Made by a program: the position numbers and the translations under genes. Below, piece after piece: positions 37,129 through 47,402 of a DNA stretch of 64,000 nt. Each line of letters begins with the position of its first letter. The first letter of the stretch is position 1. Source of the stretch: Vibrio sp. S9_S30 (GTDB lineage: Bacteria > Pseudomonadota > Gammaproteobacteria > Enterobacterales > Vibrionaceae); NCBI RefSeq assembly GCF_014694455.1, contig NZ_JAAUWT010000011.1, positions 62,001 to 126,000 of the forward strand, read 5' to 3'. The notes below the pieces were generated by a model. That model made no database searches, was not told the DNA's origin, and saw only the letters and a list, made by a program, of their open reading frames with translations.

Positions 37129-39908
37129 TCGTCTCCTTCCTCACTCAACTGTATTCCCGAATTAACAACCCGGTTCGCTGGTTTGGATAAAGGGGCATTT
37201 CGAACCTTAGGAACATTTCTGACCTGTGGTCTGGTGCCTCCAGCATTTTCCTGTGAGGAGAACGTTTTCACCTCTTTGTCGGTGGAGAAGAAATTCATTA
37301 AGTTCAGTAATTCTTTACCTTCATCTTTAAGGGATTGGCTGGCTGCAGACGTTTCTTCCACCAAGGAAGCATTCTGTTGCGTCATTTCATCCATAGTGGC
37401 AACCGCACGGCTAATCTCATCGATACCCGTTGCTTGTTCCTGACTGGATTGCGCTATCTGAGTAATCAGTTCTGATACTTTTGCTACGGCGTCGACAATC
37501 TCGTTGAGTGTTTCGCCAGATTCATCGACCAGTCTCGATCCTTCATCAACCTTGTCGACACTGTCGTTGATTAAGCCTTTAATCTCTTTCGCTGCGGCGG
37601 CACTGCGCTGCGCCAAATTACGCACTTCACCTGCAACAACCGCAAAACCTCGTCCTTGCTCTCCTGCTCTCGCGGCTTCTACCGCGGCATTCAATGCCAG
37701 TAGGTTGGTTTGGAAGGCGATTTCATCAATCACACCAATGATATCGGAGATCTTTTTACTGGCGCTGTTGATTTCAGCCATGGCTGCAATGGCTTGTCCG
37801 ACAACCTCGCCTCCTTTACTGGCCTTTTTAGCTGCATCATCCGATAGATCGTTTGCACTTTTAGCATTTTCAGCGTTCTGCCTAACGGTAGACGTCATCT
37901 CTTCCATACTGGCTGCGGTTTCTTCTAGGTTTGAAGCCTGTGCTTCAACACGCTGACTTAAATCATTATTGCCTTCTGCTATTTCTGTGGAAGCGGTGGC
38001 AACTCTTGATGACGATGTGGTGATCTGATCAACCATGTTGCGAAGATTGATGATTGAGGTATTCACGGCTTCAGATAATCGACCGAATTCCCCTTCGTTC
38101 TCTTCAGACATATTTTTGTTCAGGTTACCGTCTGCGACTTCGCTCATGACATCAATACATTGACCAAGTGGCGCGACAATCGCATCTAATAAGTTATTAA
38201 TGCCGTTACCTAATTCAGACATAAAGCCACTATAGGTACTGGTATCAATTCGGTTTCTGAGCTCGCCCTTTATTGCGTTTTGAATCAGGTTTTCGACCTG
38301 TCGTTGACCATCCTGTTGCTCGGTGATGTCTTCCCATTGCAATGCGGGTCCCATGTAGTTACCTTCTGAATCTCGCATGGCAATACATGTCAGGTTGAAC
38401 TCAAGATCTCCGACAGCAATGTTAGATGAAAACGGCAAGTTATCGGGGTTAGAAATAATGCCTCGTTGATGCGCTGGATTTTTATGGAATACATCAATGT
38501 TCTGTCCTACCAGCTTGCTGGCTTCGAATCCGGGCAGCACTTTTTTAAGAGCGTTTTCTCGTCTGGTGAGCAATTTGATGAGAGACGGATTAAGATACTG
38601 GATGATGCCTTTGCTATCGGCCATCATCAGGTTGGTTGTCATGCCTTCCACAGCGGAAGCCAATCGACCAATTTCAGCCTCTTTTGCTCTTTCTTCCGTC
38701 ACATCTTTCCATTCCAATGTATTGCCTATGTACTTACCTTCAGCGTCAGTAATCGCCGCCACGTTCAGCTCAATTTTTAGATCGGCGATGGTGATGTCGG
38801 TCTTGAAAGGCAGATTATTGGGGTTATCAAGCATTTTACGCTGGTGGGCAGGGTTTTGATGGAACTCATCAATACAGCGCCCCATTAGCCATTCTTCTGT
38901 CGCCGTAAAATCGCGCCATACCGTTCTTAACGTATGCTCATGCTTTTTAAACAGGTTAATGGTTTCGAGATTGGCGTAAGTAATTAAGAAATCTCGATCA
39001 ATCATGACCATAGCGGTTTGCGCTTGGTGCACGGCAGCGCTCAAACGCGCGACTTCTGTCGACTGCTTACGCTGTTCAGTCACGTCACTCCATTCGAGAG
39101 TATTCCCAATGTAATTGCCTTGGGCATCCATGATGGACGCAACATTGAGCTCTATTTTTAAATCGGCAATTTCAATGTCGGTGCTATAAGGTAGATTATT
39201 GGGGTTATCGAGCAGTTTTCTTTGATGGGATGGGTCTTTATGGAAGCCATCAATACATCGCCCCATTAACCAATCCTCTGACGCGGTAAAATTGGGCCAC
39301 ACACTGCGAAATTTCGCTTCATGCTTTTTAAACAAAGAAACCGTTTCATGATTGATGTACGTAATTTCAAAATTGCGGTCAATCATGACCATGGCCGTCT
39401 GTGCCTGATCGACAGCCGATTGCAGCTGAAGAATGCTGGATTCCTGCTGCCTTTGCTTCGTGACATCCTCCCATTCCAACGTGTTGCCGCTGTAATTGCC
39501 TTGGGCATCGATAATAGCGCCAACATTCAGCTCTAACAGCACGTCTTTTACTCGAATGGTTGCGGTATGAGGCATGTTATCGGGATTGGACAGCAACTGG
39601 CGCTGATGAGCAGGATTGGCATGAAAACCATCAATACAATTCCCTATCAAAAATTCTTCGTCTGCGCGAAACCCGGACCAAATTGATTGAAAAGTCTTCT
39701 CATGCTGCTTTAAGAGCTCTAATGAACGCCTGTTGACGTAAGTGATATTGAAGTCTCGATCAATCATCATTAGAGCAGTTTTCGCTGCATTCAATGCGGA
39801 AAGTAATTGCTCATTACTTATCGCGCCGGACTTCTTCGTTAGATTGTCTTTGGCATTAGAAACAAACTGTTGCTCTGCTTGTTCTTTTTTCCGGTTCCAA
39901 AATGGCAT
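37113..39908 (-). CDS. Soluble Aer2-type receptor with four PAS domains
   Basis: About 931 residues, no membrane helix. Four PAS domains (about 40-155, 160-280, 285-405 and 410-525) precede a HAMP-like region and a signalling hairpin ([25 protein letters not shown]). Each PAS has FHxxPxHQR on the segment carrying the heme His of Aer2 proteins and a strand ending LEW or LQW where Aer2 has its O2-contacting Trp, so all four may bind heme. The C-terminus EWEEF is a CheR tether. V. cholerae Aer2 (VCA1092) has the same neighbours but, as described, two PAS domains. The ATG at 39908 (GAGGT upstream) is chosen over a GTG at 39923. Confidence 0.88.
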   Translation of the reverse strand: MPFWNRKKEQAEQQFVSNAKDNLTKKSGAISNEQLLSALNAAKTALMMIDRDFNITYVNRRSLELLKQHEKTFQSIWSGFRADEEFLIGNCIDGFHANPAHQRQLLSNPDNMPHTATIRVKDVLLELNVGAIIDAQGNYSGNTLEWEDVTKQRQQESSILQLQSAVDQAQTAMVMIDRNFEITYINHETVSLFKKHEAKFRSVWPNFTASEDWLMGRCIDGFHKDPSHQRKLLDNPNNLPYSTDIEIADLKIELNVASIMDAQGNYIGNTLEWSDVTEQRKQSTEVARLSAAVHQAQTAMVMIDRDFLITYANLETINLFKKHEHTLRTVWRDFTATEEWLMGRCIDEFHQNPAHQRKMLDNPNNLPFKTDITIADLKIELNVAAITDAEGKYIGNTLEWKDVTEERAKEAEIGRLASAVEGMTTNLMMADSKGIIQYLNPSLIKLLTRRENALKKVLPGFEASKLVGQNIDVFHKNPAHQRGIISNPDNLPFSSNIAVGDLEFNLTCIAMRDSEGNYMGPALQWEDITEQQDGQRQVENLIQNAIKGELRNRIDTSTYSGFMSELGNGINNLLDAIVAPLGQCIDVMSEVADGNLNKNMSEENEGEFGRLSEAVNTSIINLRNMVDQITTSSSRVATASTEIAEGNNDLSQRVEAQASNLEETAASMEEMTSTVRQNAENAKSANDLSDDAAKKASKGGEVVGQAIAAMAEINSASKKISDIIGVIDEIAFQTNLLALNAAVEAARAGEQGRGFAVVAGEVRNLAQRSAAAAKEIKGLINDSVDKVDEGSRLVDESGETLNEIVDAVAKVSELITQIAQSSQEQATGIDEISRAVATMDEMTQQNASLVEETSAASQSLKDEGKELLNLMNFFSTDKEVKTFSSQENAGGTRPQVRNVPKVRNAPLSKPANRVVNSGIQLSEEGDEWEEF

Positions 39909-39919
39909 AACATTACCTC

Positions 39920-40384
39920 TCACATGGGCACTTTTTCTTCTGATAAGTTATTGAGCTCTGCAACATGAAATAGAGCTTCCAAATTAATTAAGATCACATG
40001 CCCTTCTTTCGCCGGAACGATGCCTACAATGAAATTTTCATCTACCGTTAACGACATATTCGGGGCGGGCTTAATATCGTTGGTGTCCAAGGCATACACC
40101 TCAGATACCGCATCGACAATGATGCCTAATGGCTGACCATGTGTATCATTTAAAACAATGACCACTGTTGTTGCATTAATGACCGCTGGTTCAAGATTGA
40201 AGCGTTTTCTCAAATCAACAATGGGAACATATTCCCCTCGGATTTCTAAGACACCATATAAATAGCTAGGTGCATTGGGAACTGAGCGTACGTTGCTCCA
40301 ACCTCTGACTTCTCTCACATCCAAAATGGGGACTGCATATTCTTCTTCATTTAAGATGAAACTCAGGAATTCTTGTATTGCCAT
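39920..40384 (-). CDS. cheW: CheW coupling protein (second copy)
   Basis: A 154-residue CheW-domain adaptor linking receptors to Che[35 protein letters not shown] and [11 protein letters not shown]. It lies three bases after the other cheW and 12 bp before the four-PAS receptor. Two CheW paralogues in one cluster matches V. cholerae VCA1093/VCA1094. Confidence 0.92.
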   Translation of the reverse strand: MAIQEFLSFILNEEEYAVPILDVREVRGWSNVRSVPNAPSYLYGVLEIRGEYVPIVDLRKRFNLEPAVINATTVVIVLNDTHGQPLGIIVDAVSEVYALDTNDIKPAPNMSLTVDENFIVGIVPAKEGHVILINLEALFHVAELNNLSEEKVPM

Positions 40385-40387
40385 CCT

Positions 40388-40891
40388 TCACCCTGCCTCA
40401 AGTATGGTTTCCATGTTGAGCAATGCATCGGTGTCTAACAGAGACATCACTTGCTCTTCCACATTGAGTAGCCCAACCGTAAATGGGGTCACCGCGGAGT
40501 CCCCCAGAGCTGGGGTCAACTCTTTATTACCTTGGCTCACAACATCGGAAACCGCATCGACAACCAACCCCATCAATCGATCCGTATCCGCATTTGCACA
40601 GCGAAGAACGAGAACCACGGTAGTCGGAAGGTAAACGCAATCACCAATACCAAAACGGACTCGAAGATCCACTACAGGTACAATCATGCCTCTTAGGTTG
40701 ATGACCCCTTTAACAAAATTGGGGGAACGAGGAATGGGAGTGGGTCGCTCCCAGACGCGAATTTCTTCCACATCTCGAATGTCGATGCCGTACAGCTCGC
40801 CAGCCAAGCAAAAACTTAGAAAATCAGCATTTTCGCTGATATCGCTATCGGAAATGGCGTCGCTTTCGACAACCTGAATAGCTTCATTCAC
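40388..40891 (-). CDS. cheW: CheW coupling protein (first copy)
   Basis: A 167-residue CheW domain with an acidic, Ser-rich N-terminal tail (about 1-25), then LAGELYGIDIRDVEEIRVW, FVKGVINLRGMIVPVVDLR and GLVVDAVSDVVS. It is clearly diverged from its neighbour, so the two probably occupy different array positions. Nine bp after cheA. Confidence 0.92.
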   Translation of the reverse strand: MNEAIQVVESDAISDSDISENADFLSFCLAGELYGIDIRDVEEIRVWERPTPIPRSPNFVKGVINLRGMIVPVVDLRVRFGIGDCVYLPTTVVLVLRCANADTDRLMGLVVDAVSDVVSQGNKELTPALGDSAVTPFTVGLLNVEEQVMSLLDTDALLNMETILEAG

Positions 40892-40900
40892 GGTGACTCC

Positions 40901-42991
40901 TTAGGCCGCGACGCCTTTACTGTCTGACTGACGGTTCAAAAATGAGGTAATCAGCCCTTGGATATCCAAGATCAAAGAGACCGAACCGTCACCAAGAATG
41001 GTGGCCCCTGAAATACCAGCAACTTTGCTGTAGTTCGATTCGAGGCTTTTAATCACAACTTGTTGCTGATCCAGCAACTCATCTATCAACAGCCCAACTC
41101 GATTACCGGCCGCTTCGACCAAGCAAAGAATCCGTCCTTCGAGCTCTCCGCTTTCCCCCATTTCAAACTCTTCGTGCAAACGCAGCACAGGGATATTTTC
41201 CTCTCGAAGACGATATAACTCGACGCCACCTGCCGCGTGTTTCACACACTGTGTATCAATTTGAATGGACTCAATAATGGTCAGCAACGGAATAACGTAG
41301 ACTTCTCCGGCAACCTTAACGAGTTGCCCATCTAAAATAGCAAGTGTGAGTGGCAGGCTAATGGTAAACGTGCTGCCAATACCAAGTCGGGATTCAACTT
41401 CAATATGCCCCCCTAACTCTTCGATGTTTCTTTTAACAACATCCATACCAACACCACGCCCAGAAATATCCGACACTTCATCTGCGGTAGAGAAACCCGG
41501 AGCAAATATCAAATTCACCACTTGTTTGTCGGTCATTTCTTCACGTCGAGATTCAGGGGGCAACACCCCCTTATCGAACGCTTTCTGCCAAAGCTTGTTG
41601 CTATCGATGCCAGCGCCATCATCTTTCACTACAACAATAATGGCGCCCCCTTGATGGAAAGCGTTCAACTCAATAACGCCCATCTCTGGTTTTCCTTGCG
41701 CTTGCCTTTGCTCTGGAAGTTCCAAACCGTGGTCGATTCCATTTCTTACTAAATGAACCAACGGGTCCACAATGCGTTCCAACACGGTTTTGTCTAACTC
41801 GGTATTTTCGCCTTTTATCTGTAAGTCAACATGTTTCCCCAAACGGCTGGATAAGTCGCGTACCAACCTTGGAAATCGGCTGAACGCAAAGCTCATTGGA
41901 AGCATACGAATATTCAGGACGTTTTCTTGGAGGTCCTTGCTGTTTTGCAGAAGTTGATCCAACCCCGATTTCAACTTTTCCAATTTATCGACCGTGAAAT
42001 CATTCCCAATCTCGGTAAGCATCGACTGCGTGATCACCAACTCGCCAACGAGATTGATTAAACTATCCACCTTGTCGATATCCACGCGAATCGAACTCAC
42101 ACTTGACTCGGATTTCGCGGGTTTAGCTGCTGACTTTTGAGGTTCTTTCGATTTGAGCTCAGGGGGAGCGGCTACTTGCGGTTCTTGGGATATGATTTCT
42201 GTTTCGGTTTCTGTCTCAGGCGCTGGCGGCGCAACTTCCTCTTTTTGGGCATTTTCGCGCTGCACATCCAAGTCACACTGATCTTCTACCCACTCAAAGA
42301 TTTCGCGGATATCACCTTCAGCGATGCTACCGGAAAGCGTCATTTGCCAACTCAAGTAACAAAGCTCTGCTTCAAGTGCACTTAACTCGGGTAAATCAGA
42401 GGTATTGCATACAATGCTGCAATCTGGGTCCAATTCAACAACTTCACCCAGAATTCTAAGTGGGTCATTACCACTAAAGAATAAATCAGAATGTGGGGTA
42501 AAAGAGACATGCCAAGGAGCACAATCAGGTGAGCTTTCAGCATGATCAGACTGTGCCCCAGTTTCCTCCGTTGATGAAGAGGGTTGAGCTGGAGCACTGT
42601 CTGGAGAATCAAGCAATAACGCTAAAGCTTGATTCACTTCTTCTTTTAACGCTGACTCGACAGGTGTATCGTTTTCATACCCTTCCAGCATTTCGGTAAT
42701 GCAATCGCAACTTTTAAGCAATATATCGACGCTGCGCCGAGTGAGGCTCATTTTTCCGTTGCGGACTTCATCTAGGTAAGCTTCGACGTTATGGGTGAAC
42801 TCACTGATGTCGAGCAAATTAAAAGTGGCGGCACCGCCCTTTATTGAGTGGGCGGCACGAAATATGGTATTGATGGTTTCTAACTCGACGTCCTCTGGGT
42901 CGAGGTCCAACAATATGGTTTCGAGCACTTCTAAGTTTTCACGACATTCCTCGTAAAACATCTTACGAAGTTGGTTCATATCTAAAGCCAT
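40901..42991 (-). CDS. cheA: Chemotaxis histidine kinase CheA
   Basis: A 696-residue hybrid-free CheA: HPt domain with phospho-His48 in FRAAHSIKGGAA, an acidic/Pro-rich linker (about 130-300), dimerisation helices (SVSSIRVDIDKVDSLINLVGEL), ATPase (LVRNGIDHGLELP, DDGAGID, GRGVGMDVVK) and a C-terminal CheW-like domain. A separate P2 CheY-docking domain is not obvious; the linker holds an unusual domain of about 60 residues (about 160-225). It phosphorylates CheY and probably CheB and the terminal response regulator of the operon. Confidence 0.93.
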   Translation of the reverse strand: MALDMNQLRKMFYEECRENLEVLETILLDLDPEDVELETINTIFRAAHSIKGGAATFNLLDISEFTHNVEAYLDEVRNGKMSLTRRSVDILLKSCDCITEMLEGYENDTPVESALKEEVNQALALLLDSPDSAPAQPSSSTEETGAQSDHAESSPDCAPWHVSFTPHSDLFFSGNDPLRILGEVVELDPDCSIVCNTSDLPELSALEAELCYLSWQMTLSGSIAEGDIREIFEWVEDQCDLDVQRENAQKEEVAPPAPETETETEIISQEPQVAAPPELKSKEPQKSAAKPAKSESSVSSIRVDIDKVDSLINLVGELVITQSMLTEIGNDFTVDKLEKLKSGLDQLLQNSKDLQENVLNIRMLPMSFAFSRFPRLVRDLSSRLGKHVDLQIKGENTELDKTVLERIVDPLVHLVRNGIDHGLELPEQRQAQGKPEMGVIELNAFHQGGAIIVVVKDDGAGIDSNKLWQKAFDKGVLPPESRREEMTDKQVVNLIFAPGFSTADEVSDISGRGVGMDVVKRNIEELGGHIEVESRLGIGSTFTISLPLTLAILDGQLVKVAGEVYVIPLLTIIESIQIDTQCVKHAAGGVELYRLREENIPVLRLHEEFEMGESGELEGRILCLVEAAGNRVGLLIDELLDQQQVVIKSLESNYSKVAGISGATILGDGSVSLILDIQGLITSFLNRQSDSKGVAA

Positions 42992-43041
42992 AGATCACCT
43001 ACCTAAATCTTGCATCGCGCTCTCTTACATGTGCGTTGCTT

Positions 43042-43401
43042 TTATATAACGCGCTTGATGGTTTTTAGGAGTGTTTCAGGATTGAATGGCTTGACCAACC
43101 ACCCCGTTGCCCCTACCGATTTGCCTTGTTGCTTTTTCTCTATACTGGTTTCTGTCGTCAGCATCAAAATAGGAATAAACTTATAATGAGGGTTTCCTCG
43201 GATGGCTTTTACAAGCTCAAACCCTCCCATAATTGGCATGTTTACGTCTGATATCACGATATCAAACTTGGTCATTTTTGCTTTTTTTAGTGCATCACTC
43301 CCATCGTTCGCGGTTTCTACATCGTAACCAGCGTCCCTTAAAGTGTGACTAACCATTTGACGGATCGATACAGAGTCATCGACAGCGAGAATCTTGGTCA
43401 T
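43042..43401 (-). CDS. cheY: Chemotaxis-type response regulator CheY
   Basis: A 120-residue single receiver domain with the acidic pair Asp8/Asp9, phosphoacceptor Asp52 (DIVISDVNMP), the Thr in MLTTET and Lys in WLVKPFNP. The ATG at 43401 follows GAGAGGGA; the longer in-frame extension upstream would read through the STAS gene out of frame and is rejected. It sits between the STAS gene and cheA, as in cluster III. Confidence 0.92.
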   Translation of the reverse strand: MTKILAVDDSVSIRQMVSHTLRDAGYDVETANDGSDALKKAKMTKFDIVISDVNMPIMGGFELVKAIRGNPHYKFIPILMLTTETSIEKKQQGKSVGATGWLVKPFNPETLLKTIKRVI

Positions 43402-43420
43402 AAAAATCCCTCTCAATTCC

Positions 43421-43684
43421 TTAATTTTCAAACACACTTTGTAAGTCGAGTAACTTGATACTTTCTTGTAAATCAATAGGAACATTGACAAGTCGTATAT
43501 CAGTATTTGCCAGCTTGGCACTAAAGAAAAGAGACGCCAATGCTTGCAATCCAGCAGCATCAACTCTAACAACGGCGGAAGCATCAATAATTAGCTCTTC
43601 GTGACAATCGAGCCATTGTTGATACTCATTCTTGATGTTTAGGACGTTACCAATCTCTAAGGATTCTTCTAGTTGACGTTCCAT
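43421..43684 (-). CDS. STAS-domain protein lacking the phosphorylatable Ser
   Basis: An 87-residue STAS domain, first gene of the chemosensory operon, 19 bp before cheY. At the site where antagonists carry Ser it reads VRVDAAGLQALAS, i.e. Ala in place of the phosphorylated Ser, so it should not be switched by phosphorylation. It may be a constitutive binding partner; a second STAS gene with the Ser closes the operon. Confidence 0.8.
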   Translation of the reverse strand: MERQLEESLEIGNVLNIKNEYQQWLDCHEELIIDASAVVRVDAAGLQALASLFFSAKLANTDIRLVNVPIDLQESIKLLDLQSVFEN

Positions 43685-44220
43685 ATACCCATCCCTTCGA
43701 CCTATCCATTATCGGAGTTGACGTTTGATTTGAGTGTAGGAGAGATTCTTTGTTTATCAACAATAAAAGTACGTAATCGGCTTAATTTACACTTAAGTGC
43801 AAATGACTGCACACACCAAAATTTAGCCATTTAATTGTCGATACGCGTAAAAATTTCATTAATAAACAAATATATAAATAAAACGACATTCTTTCTAATC
43901 TCGTTAATGGAACTCATTTTTGGGGCTCAATCATCACCAAAAAAATAATTTATTTTTTTCGTTATTCGCTAAAAAATGTGTAAATGTGATTGGAAGGGAA
44001 AACAAAATTTACACTGTAAATTTCAGACCGTTAGCGATTTATGGTGGGGCATCTTTTGGGGTATAAAAGTCGACTTTATCCGTCTACGTCCATTAAACTC
44101 CGCCAGACTAGGAATATACAAACTTTTCCTTGTTTAACGTTATTCTTGCCTAACGCCTAAACGGCAGATAACGATCTGTATCCGCCGTCTCATGGTGACA
44201 TGGGTAACTCTTGAAATTTC
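43685..44220. other. Intergenic region with a parS2 site
   Basis: 536 bp, AT-rich. It holds the presumed promoter of the chemosensory operon, a 20-base imperfect inverted repeat (43785-43804, around CACTTAAGTG), the parS2 site at 44007-44021 and a hairpin (arms 44161-44170 and 44179-44188) that may end the tmcA transcript. No coding frame was seen. Confidence 0.5.
44007..44021. promoter_or_regulatory. parS2 site (ParB2-binding)
   Basis: ATTTACACTGTAAAT, a perfect palindromic match to the V. cholerae chromosome II parS2 consensus NTTTACANTGTAAAN. Intergenic. Confidence 0.85.
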
Positions 44221-46269
44221 TTACGATTTACACTGTAAATCCTTAAGCGCAATCAACACTTGCTTACGCAAGTAAGCATCGAGTGCTTTCTTTCCGGTAA
44301 AACCGTACTGGCTCGAAACCTTAGACCAAGTGTGATGCTGCAAAAATAACGCTATGAATGGGTAGAGCGTGACTTTCTTTGATTCAGGTAACGTGGATAT
44401 CAACCATGCACTTAAGATATGGCTGATGGATGCCTCGCCATTACCACCATGCGCATAGCGAGATAGCATTTGGATTTGGTGTTCAGACAATATCGGTGCT
44501 TCTGATCGCCATTGCAAAAAGAACTGAGAAACCAAGGCTGGTTCGAGTGTGCTCAATCCTTTGGGTAGTTGCGAAATAAAGTTATTTTGCCAATACGGAA
44601 TGGCGCTTTGAAACCAAGATAAATGAGTGCTTGGACGCACCATCATGACAGAATGGCAACCACTGGCTTGGTCTCTCGTATTGCCAATTCGAATCACTTG
44701 ATATTGGTTTTCCTGCCAAAAGCGGAGCAGCTCATCGGTTGCGCCAAAGCTGGTGGACAAATACTGAATATCATCTAAATGAGCATGAAGCTCGGACAAC
44801 ATTTTAGCCCCCACACCTTGTCTTTGAGCATCTGGGTGAACCGCAATTCTCATCACCCGCGCGCTCTGCTGTTGTGCCGCTTCATCGAACCCCAGATGGT
44901 TCGCTATGCTGGCAGGAACCAAATGCCCTTTTGGTCGCCTTTTCCCATTCACAATGTCGGAAATCACATCCAAAGGAAGATTCCCCTCTCTTACCGTCGT
45001 GAGAACGCCAAGAAGTTTATTGCCCTCCATCGTTGCCAGCCAGAGTGCAACGTGGTCGTCATTGAGTATCTGAAACAGATCATTGGGGGTGGTCTGATAA
45101 TGAGCATTAACGAGTAGACCAAAGCAACGTTTAAGAAGGGCTTTGTCTTCAAGAAGAACGCTTTTATCTAGGCGAGAAAAAGCCAAATGCTCCGTATCCA
45201 TTTCAGATGAAAAGCCATTTTCTTCGAGTTCCGCATCCAACAAAAAGGCATCGAATAACCAGGTTTCAACTGGATCATTTTTCGCCCACCGAATGGGCTG
45301 ACTTAAGGACAGGGAACGCCAACCAGCACGATGCTGCTGTAACCATCGAGTAAACTTAAGCGTAAACCCTCGTCCACAGCCTTCATAGCCATGCACCGTA
45401 GTTGAGAAAACCATGCGGTGATAGCGCTCCGTCATGCGAATAAGAAGCGGAATAGGAACCGCCGATGCTTCATCAACAATGAGTAAATCACAGACTGGCA
45501 AGGTCAACAGCAATTCATCTGGAGCAATAAAACGCAAGCGACTCCCGTTTTCCAACTCGATGACATGCGCTCGCTTGTTCTTTTCTACACCAAGCTGTTG
45601 CTGAGCATGCTCAAAAATAGGGGCTATTGCGAGAGTGGAGGGCGCGGTAACAAGAATATCGACTTTATAATCCACCATCATCTTCGCCGCAGCAATACCG
45701 ATTGCGGCAGACTTCCCTCGCCCCCTGTCGGCCGTCATGACAAGCGGTCGCCTTCGTTTTCCAGTGAGAACTTTTTGAATAGCATCAATCGCCAATAACT
45801 GGTCGTCAAAAGTAGACGGAGGGTACTGAAGCAACTTTTCTGGTAGCACTGGCACCTTTTTCGACTGTGCAATGTGTATCGCACTCTTTAGGTGTACTTG
45901 CAACCAACGCGTACCGAAATGATTCGTTAACTTATGGAGGTTAACCAAAAAGACCACTCCGCCTCCCACAACAGCACCGCAAGCAGCCGTAAAACTGTTG
46001 GCATCGAACCCATCGGAACAATCGTAGATGAGCGCTTTCATTTCTGTGCCGAGTAATTTCGTCCCATACTTGAATGGCTTTGTGTCGGCGCCTCGAAGTG
46101 GCTTCCCTCCCAGCTTGAAAACACGTTCACTCGTAGGGATTGCGTATTGAATGGCAGATTCGAGTGTAGTCTCAACCCACTCTTCACCACCGGATACTTC
46201 CACCAAATAACGGTACTGATTGTGGGCGGCGATATTGAAAAGCTGGGTAATGTAGTCCGAGTGGGTCAC
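44221..46269 (-). CDS. tmcA: tRNA(Met) cytidine acetyltransferase TmcA
   Basis: Makes N4-acetylcytidine at the wobble position of elongator tRNA-Met, using acetyl-CoA and ATP. The 682 residues comprise an N-terminal DUF1726 domain, a helicase-like ATPase (Walker A TADRGRGKS, Walker B LLIVDEASAVP) and a GNAT domain (VMRIAVHPDAQRQGVGAKML), with a tRNA-binding tail. Length and domain order are normal. The final codons (LQCKS plus stop) overlap a parS2 site, so coding and ParB2 binding share the same bases. Confidence 0.95.
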   Translation of the reverse strand: MTHSDYITQLFNIAAHNQYRYLVEVSGGEEWVETTLESAIQYAIPTSERVFKLGGKPLRGADTKPFKYGTKLLGTEMKALIYDCSDGFDANSFTAACGAVVGGGVVFLVNLHKLTNHFGTRWLQVHLKSAIHIAQSKKVPVLPEKLLQYPPSTFDDQLLAIDAIQKVLTGKRRRPLVMTADRGRGKSAAIGIAAAKMMVDYKVDILVTAPSTLAIAPIFEHAQQQLGVEKNKRAHVIELENGSRLRFIAPDELLLTLPVCDLLIVDEASAVPIPLLIRMTERYHRMVFSTTVHGYEGCGRGFTLKFTRWLQQHRAGWRSLSLSQPIRWAKNDPVETWLFDAFLLDAELEENGFSSEMDTEHLAFSRLDKSVLLEDKALLKRCFGLLVNAHYQTTPNDLFQILNDDHVALWLATMEGNKLLGVLTTVREGNLPLDVISDIVNGKRRPKGHLVPASIANHLGFDEAAQQQSARVMRIAVHPDAQRQGVGAKMLSELHAHLDDIQYLSTSFGATDELLRFWQENQYQVIRIGNTRDQASGCHSVMMVRPSTHLSWFQSAIPYWQNNFISQLPKGLSTLEPALVSQFFLQWRSEAPILSEHQIQMLSRYAHGGNGEASISHILSAWLISTLPESKKVTLYPFIALFLQHHTWSKVSSQYGFTGKKALDAYLRKQVLIALKDLQCKS
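44226..44240. promoter_or_regulatory. parS2 site inside the 3' end of tmcA
   Basis: ATTTACACTGTAAAT, identical to the site 219 bp away, embedded in the last codons of tmcA. Confidence 0.85.
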
Positions 46270-46373
46270 GTAAAACCTGCATAAAATAATCGAAGATTGG
46301 GTGGCATGTTATCAGTGATCCTGCGGCAAGCTCAAGAAGACAAAAACAGACAGCGCCCATAACAGAAAAAGTA

Positions 46374-46400
46374 AAAAGGCCGCTTAGTCAAGCGGCCTTT
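46374..46400 (-). terminator. Terminator of the parAB2 operon
   Basis: AAAGGCCGCTT pairs with AAGCGGCCTTT around a 4-base loop; on the minus strand it is followed by TTTTTAC. It lies 25 bp after the parB2 stop. Confidence 0.85.
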
Positions 46401-46424
46401 CATTGAAAGGGAAACCATGATTCT

Positions 46425-47399
46425 CTAAGAGAGTTTTTCTTGCAAAAAGGCTAAGATCTCATCCATCGTTTGGTTATCGACCTTTTTCATGTTCAAAGAA
46501 AGTGCGTTGCCTTTTCTGGTGTAACTCACACGACCTTTTACCAAATCGACTTTTTCTGAACTTGCGGCTTTCTTACTTGGCGACAATTCCTCTATCCAAG
46601 CTTCAAGCTGCTCCGTCACTTCTTTCGTAATACGGCTAACGCCTTGGGTTTGTGTGTTTTGCCATACATATCCGTTCTTGCCGTGGCACTTTTTCAATAA
46701 CGATTTCTGCTGTTCTGTCGTCAGTTGAAAAAATTGTTTGTGCAGTTTAACAATGGTTGGTCGACCTAAATCCCCAACGTTAGGATAAGCACGGAGCAAT
46801 TCAAGCGGCAATGCGGCAGCTTTCAATGCCCCACTCACTAAGGCTTCACTGCATTGGAATAACGTTGCTAATGCTTTTTGATCGGTGGCTTCTTTGCTGT
46901 CTAGCTTTGCCTGCATTTCACGACCACGCTCATACAGTGACAACGGCTTATGAGCATTCGCAACATCGGATAAGAACTTGGCGTGCTCGGTTTCGATGTT
47001 TTCAGCCACATAGATTAAGAAGTCTTTTTTAGCCAAAATACACGACATGCGACGTCGGCTACCATCAAGAACTTCAATTTTCCCGTCATGAGTACGACGG
47101 CCAACCGCTGGGTACTGCTGCCCTCTTTCTTCCAAGGTCGATAAAATATCAGACAATGCGTGCTGATTGAGGAAGGACTGCTCACGAGCGTTTTGTTCAA
47201 ACACCAGCGTGTCCGATTCCACTTTGTCAGCAGGCACTTTTACGAGCTCAAAAGAGACCAAATCCTGCCCCGCGACAGCAAGTTCGATAAACTGTGCTTT
47301 TTCTTTCGCGGCAGTTTGCGCTTCTTGTGGGGATGTTGCTCGGCGCTTATTGGCTTTACCAAACAACTTAGCATTCAATTCGGATGTTTTCAGTGCCAT
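46425..47399 (-). CDS. parB: Chromosome II partition protein ParB2
   Basis: A 324-residue centromere-binding CTPase. Seen: a ParB N-terminal domain with VLDGSRRRMSCILA (CTP pocket), the ANAHKPLSLYERG box, a central helix-turn-helix (about 165-195, QKALATLFQCSEALVSGALK) and a C-terminal dimer domain. It binds the parS2 sites around the origin and works with ParA2 to segregate the chromosome II origin. It follows parA2 by 3 bp; a terminator comes next. Confidence 0.95.
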   Translation of the reverse strand: MALKTSELNAKLFGKANKRRATSPQEAQTAAKEKAQFIELAVAGQDLVSFELVKVPADKVESDTLVFEQNAREQSFLNQHALSDILSTLEERGQQYPAVGRRTHDGKIEVLDGSRRRMSCILAKKDFLIYVAENIETEHAKFLSDVANAHKPLSLYERGREMQAKLDSKEATDQKALATLFQCSEALVSGALKAAALPLELLRAYPNVGDLGRPTIVKLHKQFFQLTTEQQKSLLKKCHGKNGYVWQNTQTQGVSRITKEVTEQLEAWIEELSPSKKAASSEKVDLVKGRVSYTRKGNALSLNMKKVDNQTMDEILAFLQEKLS

Positions 47400-47402
47400 A
47401 AA

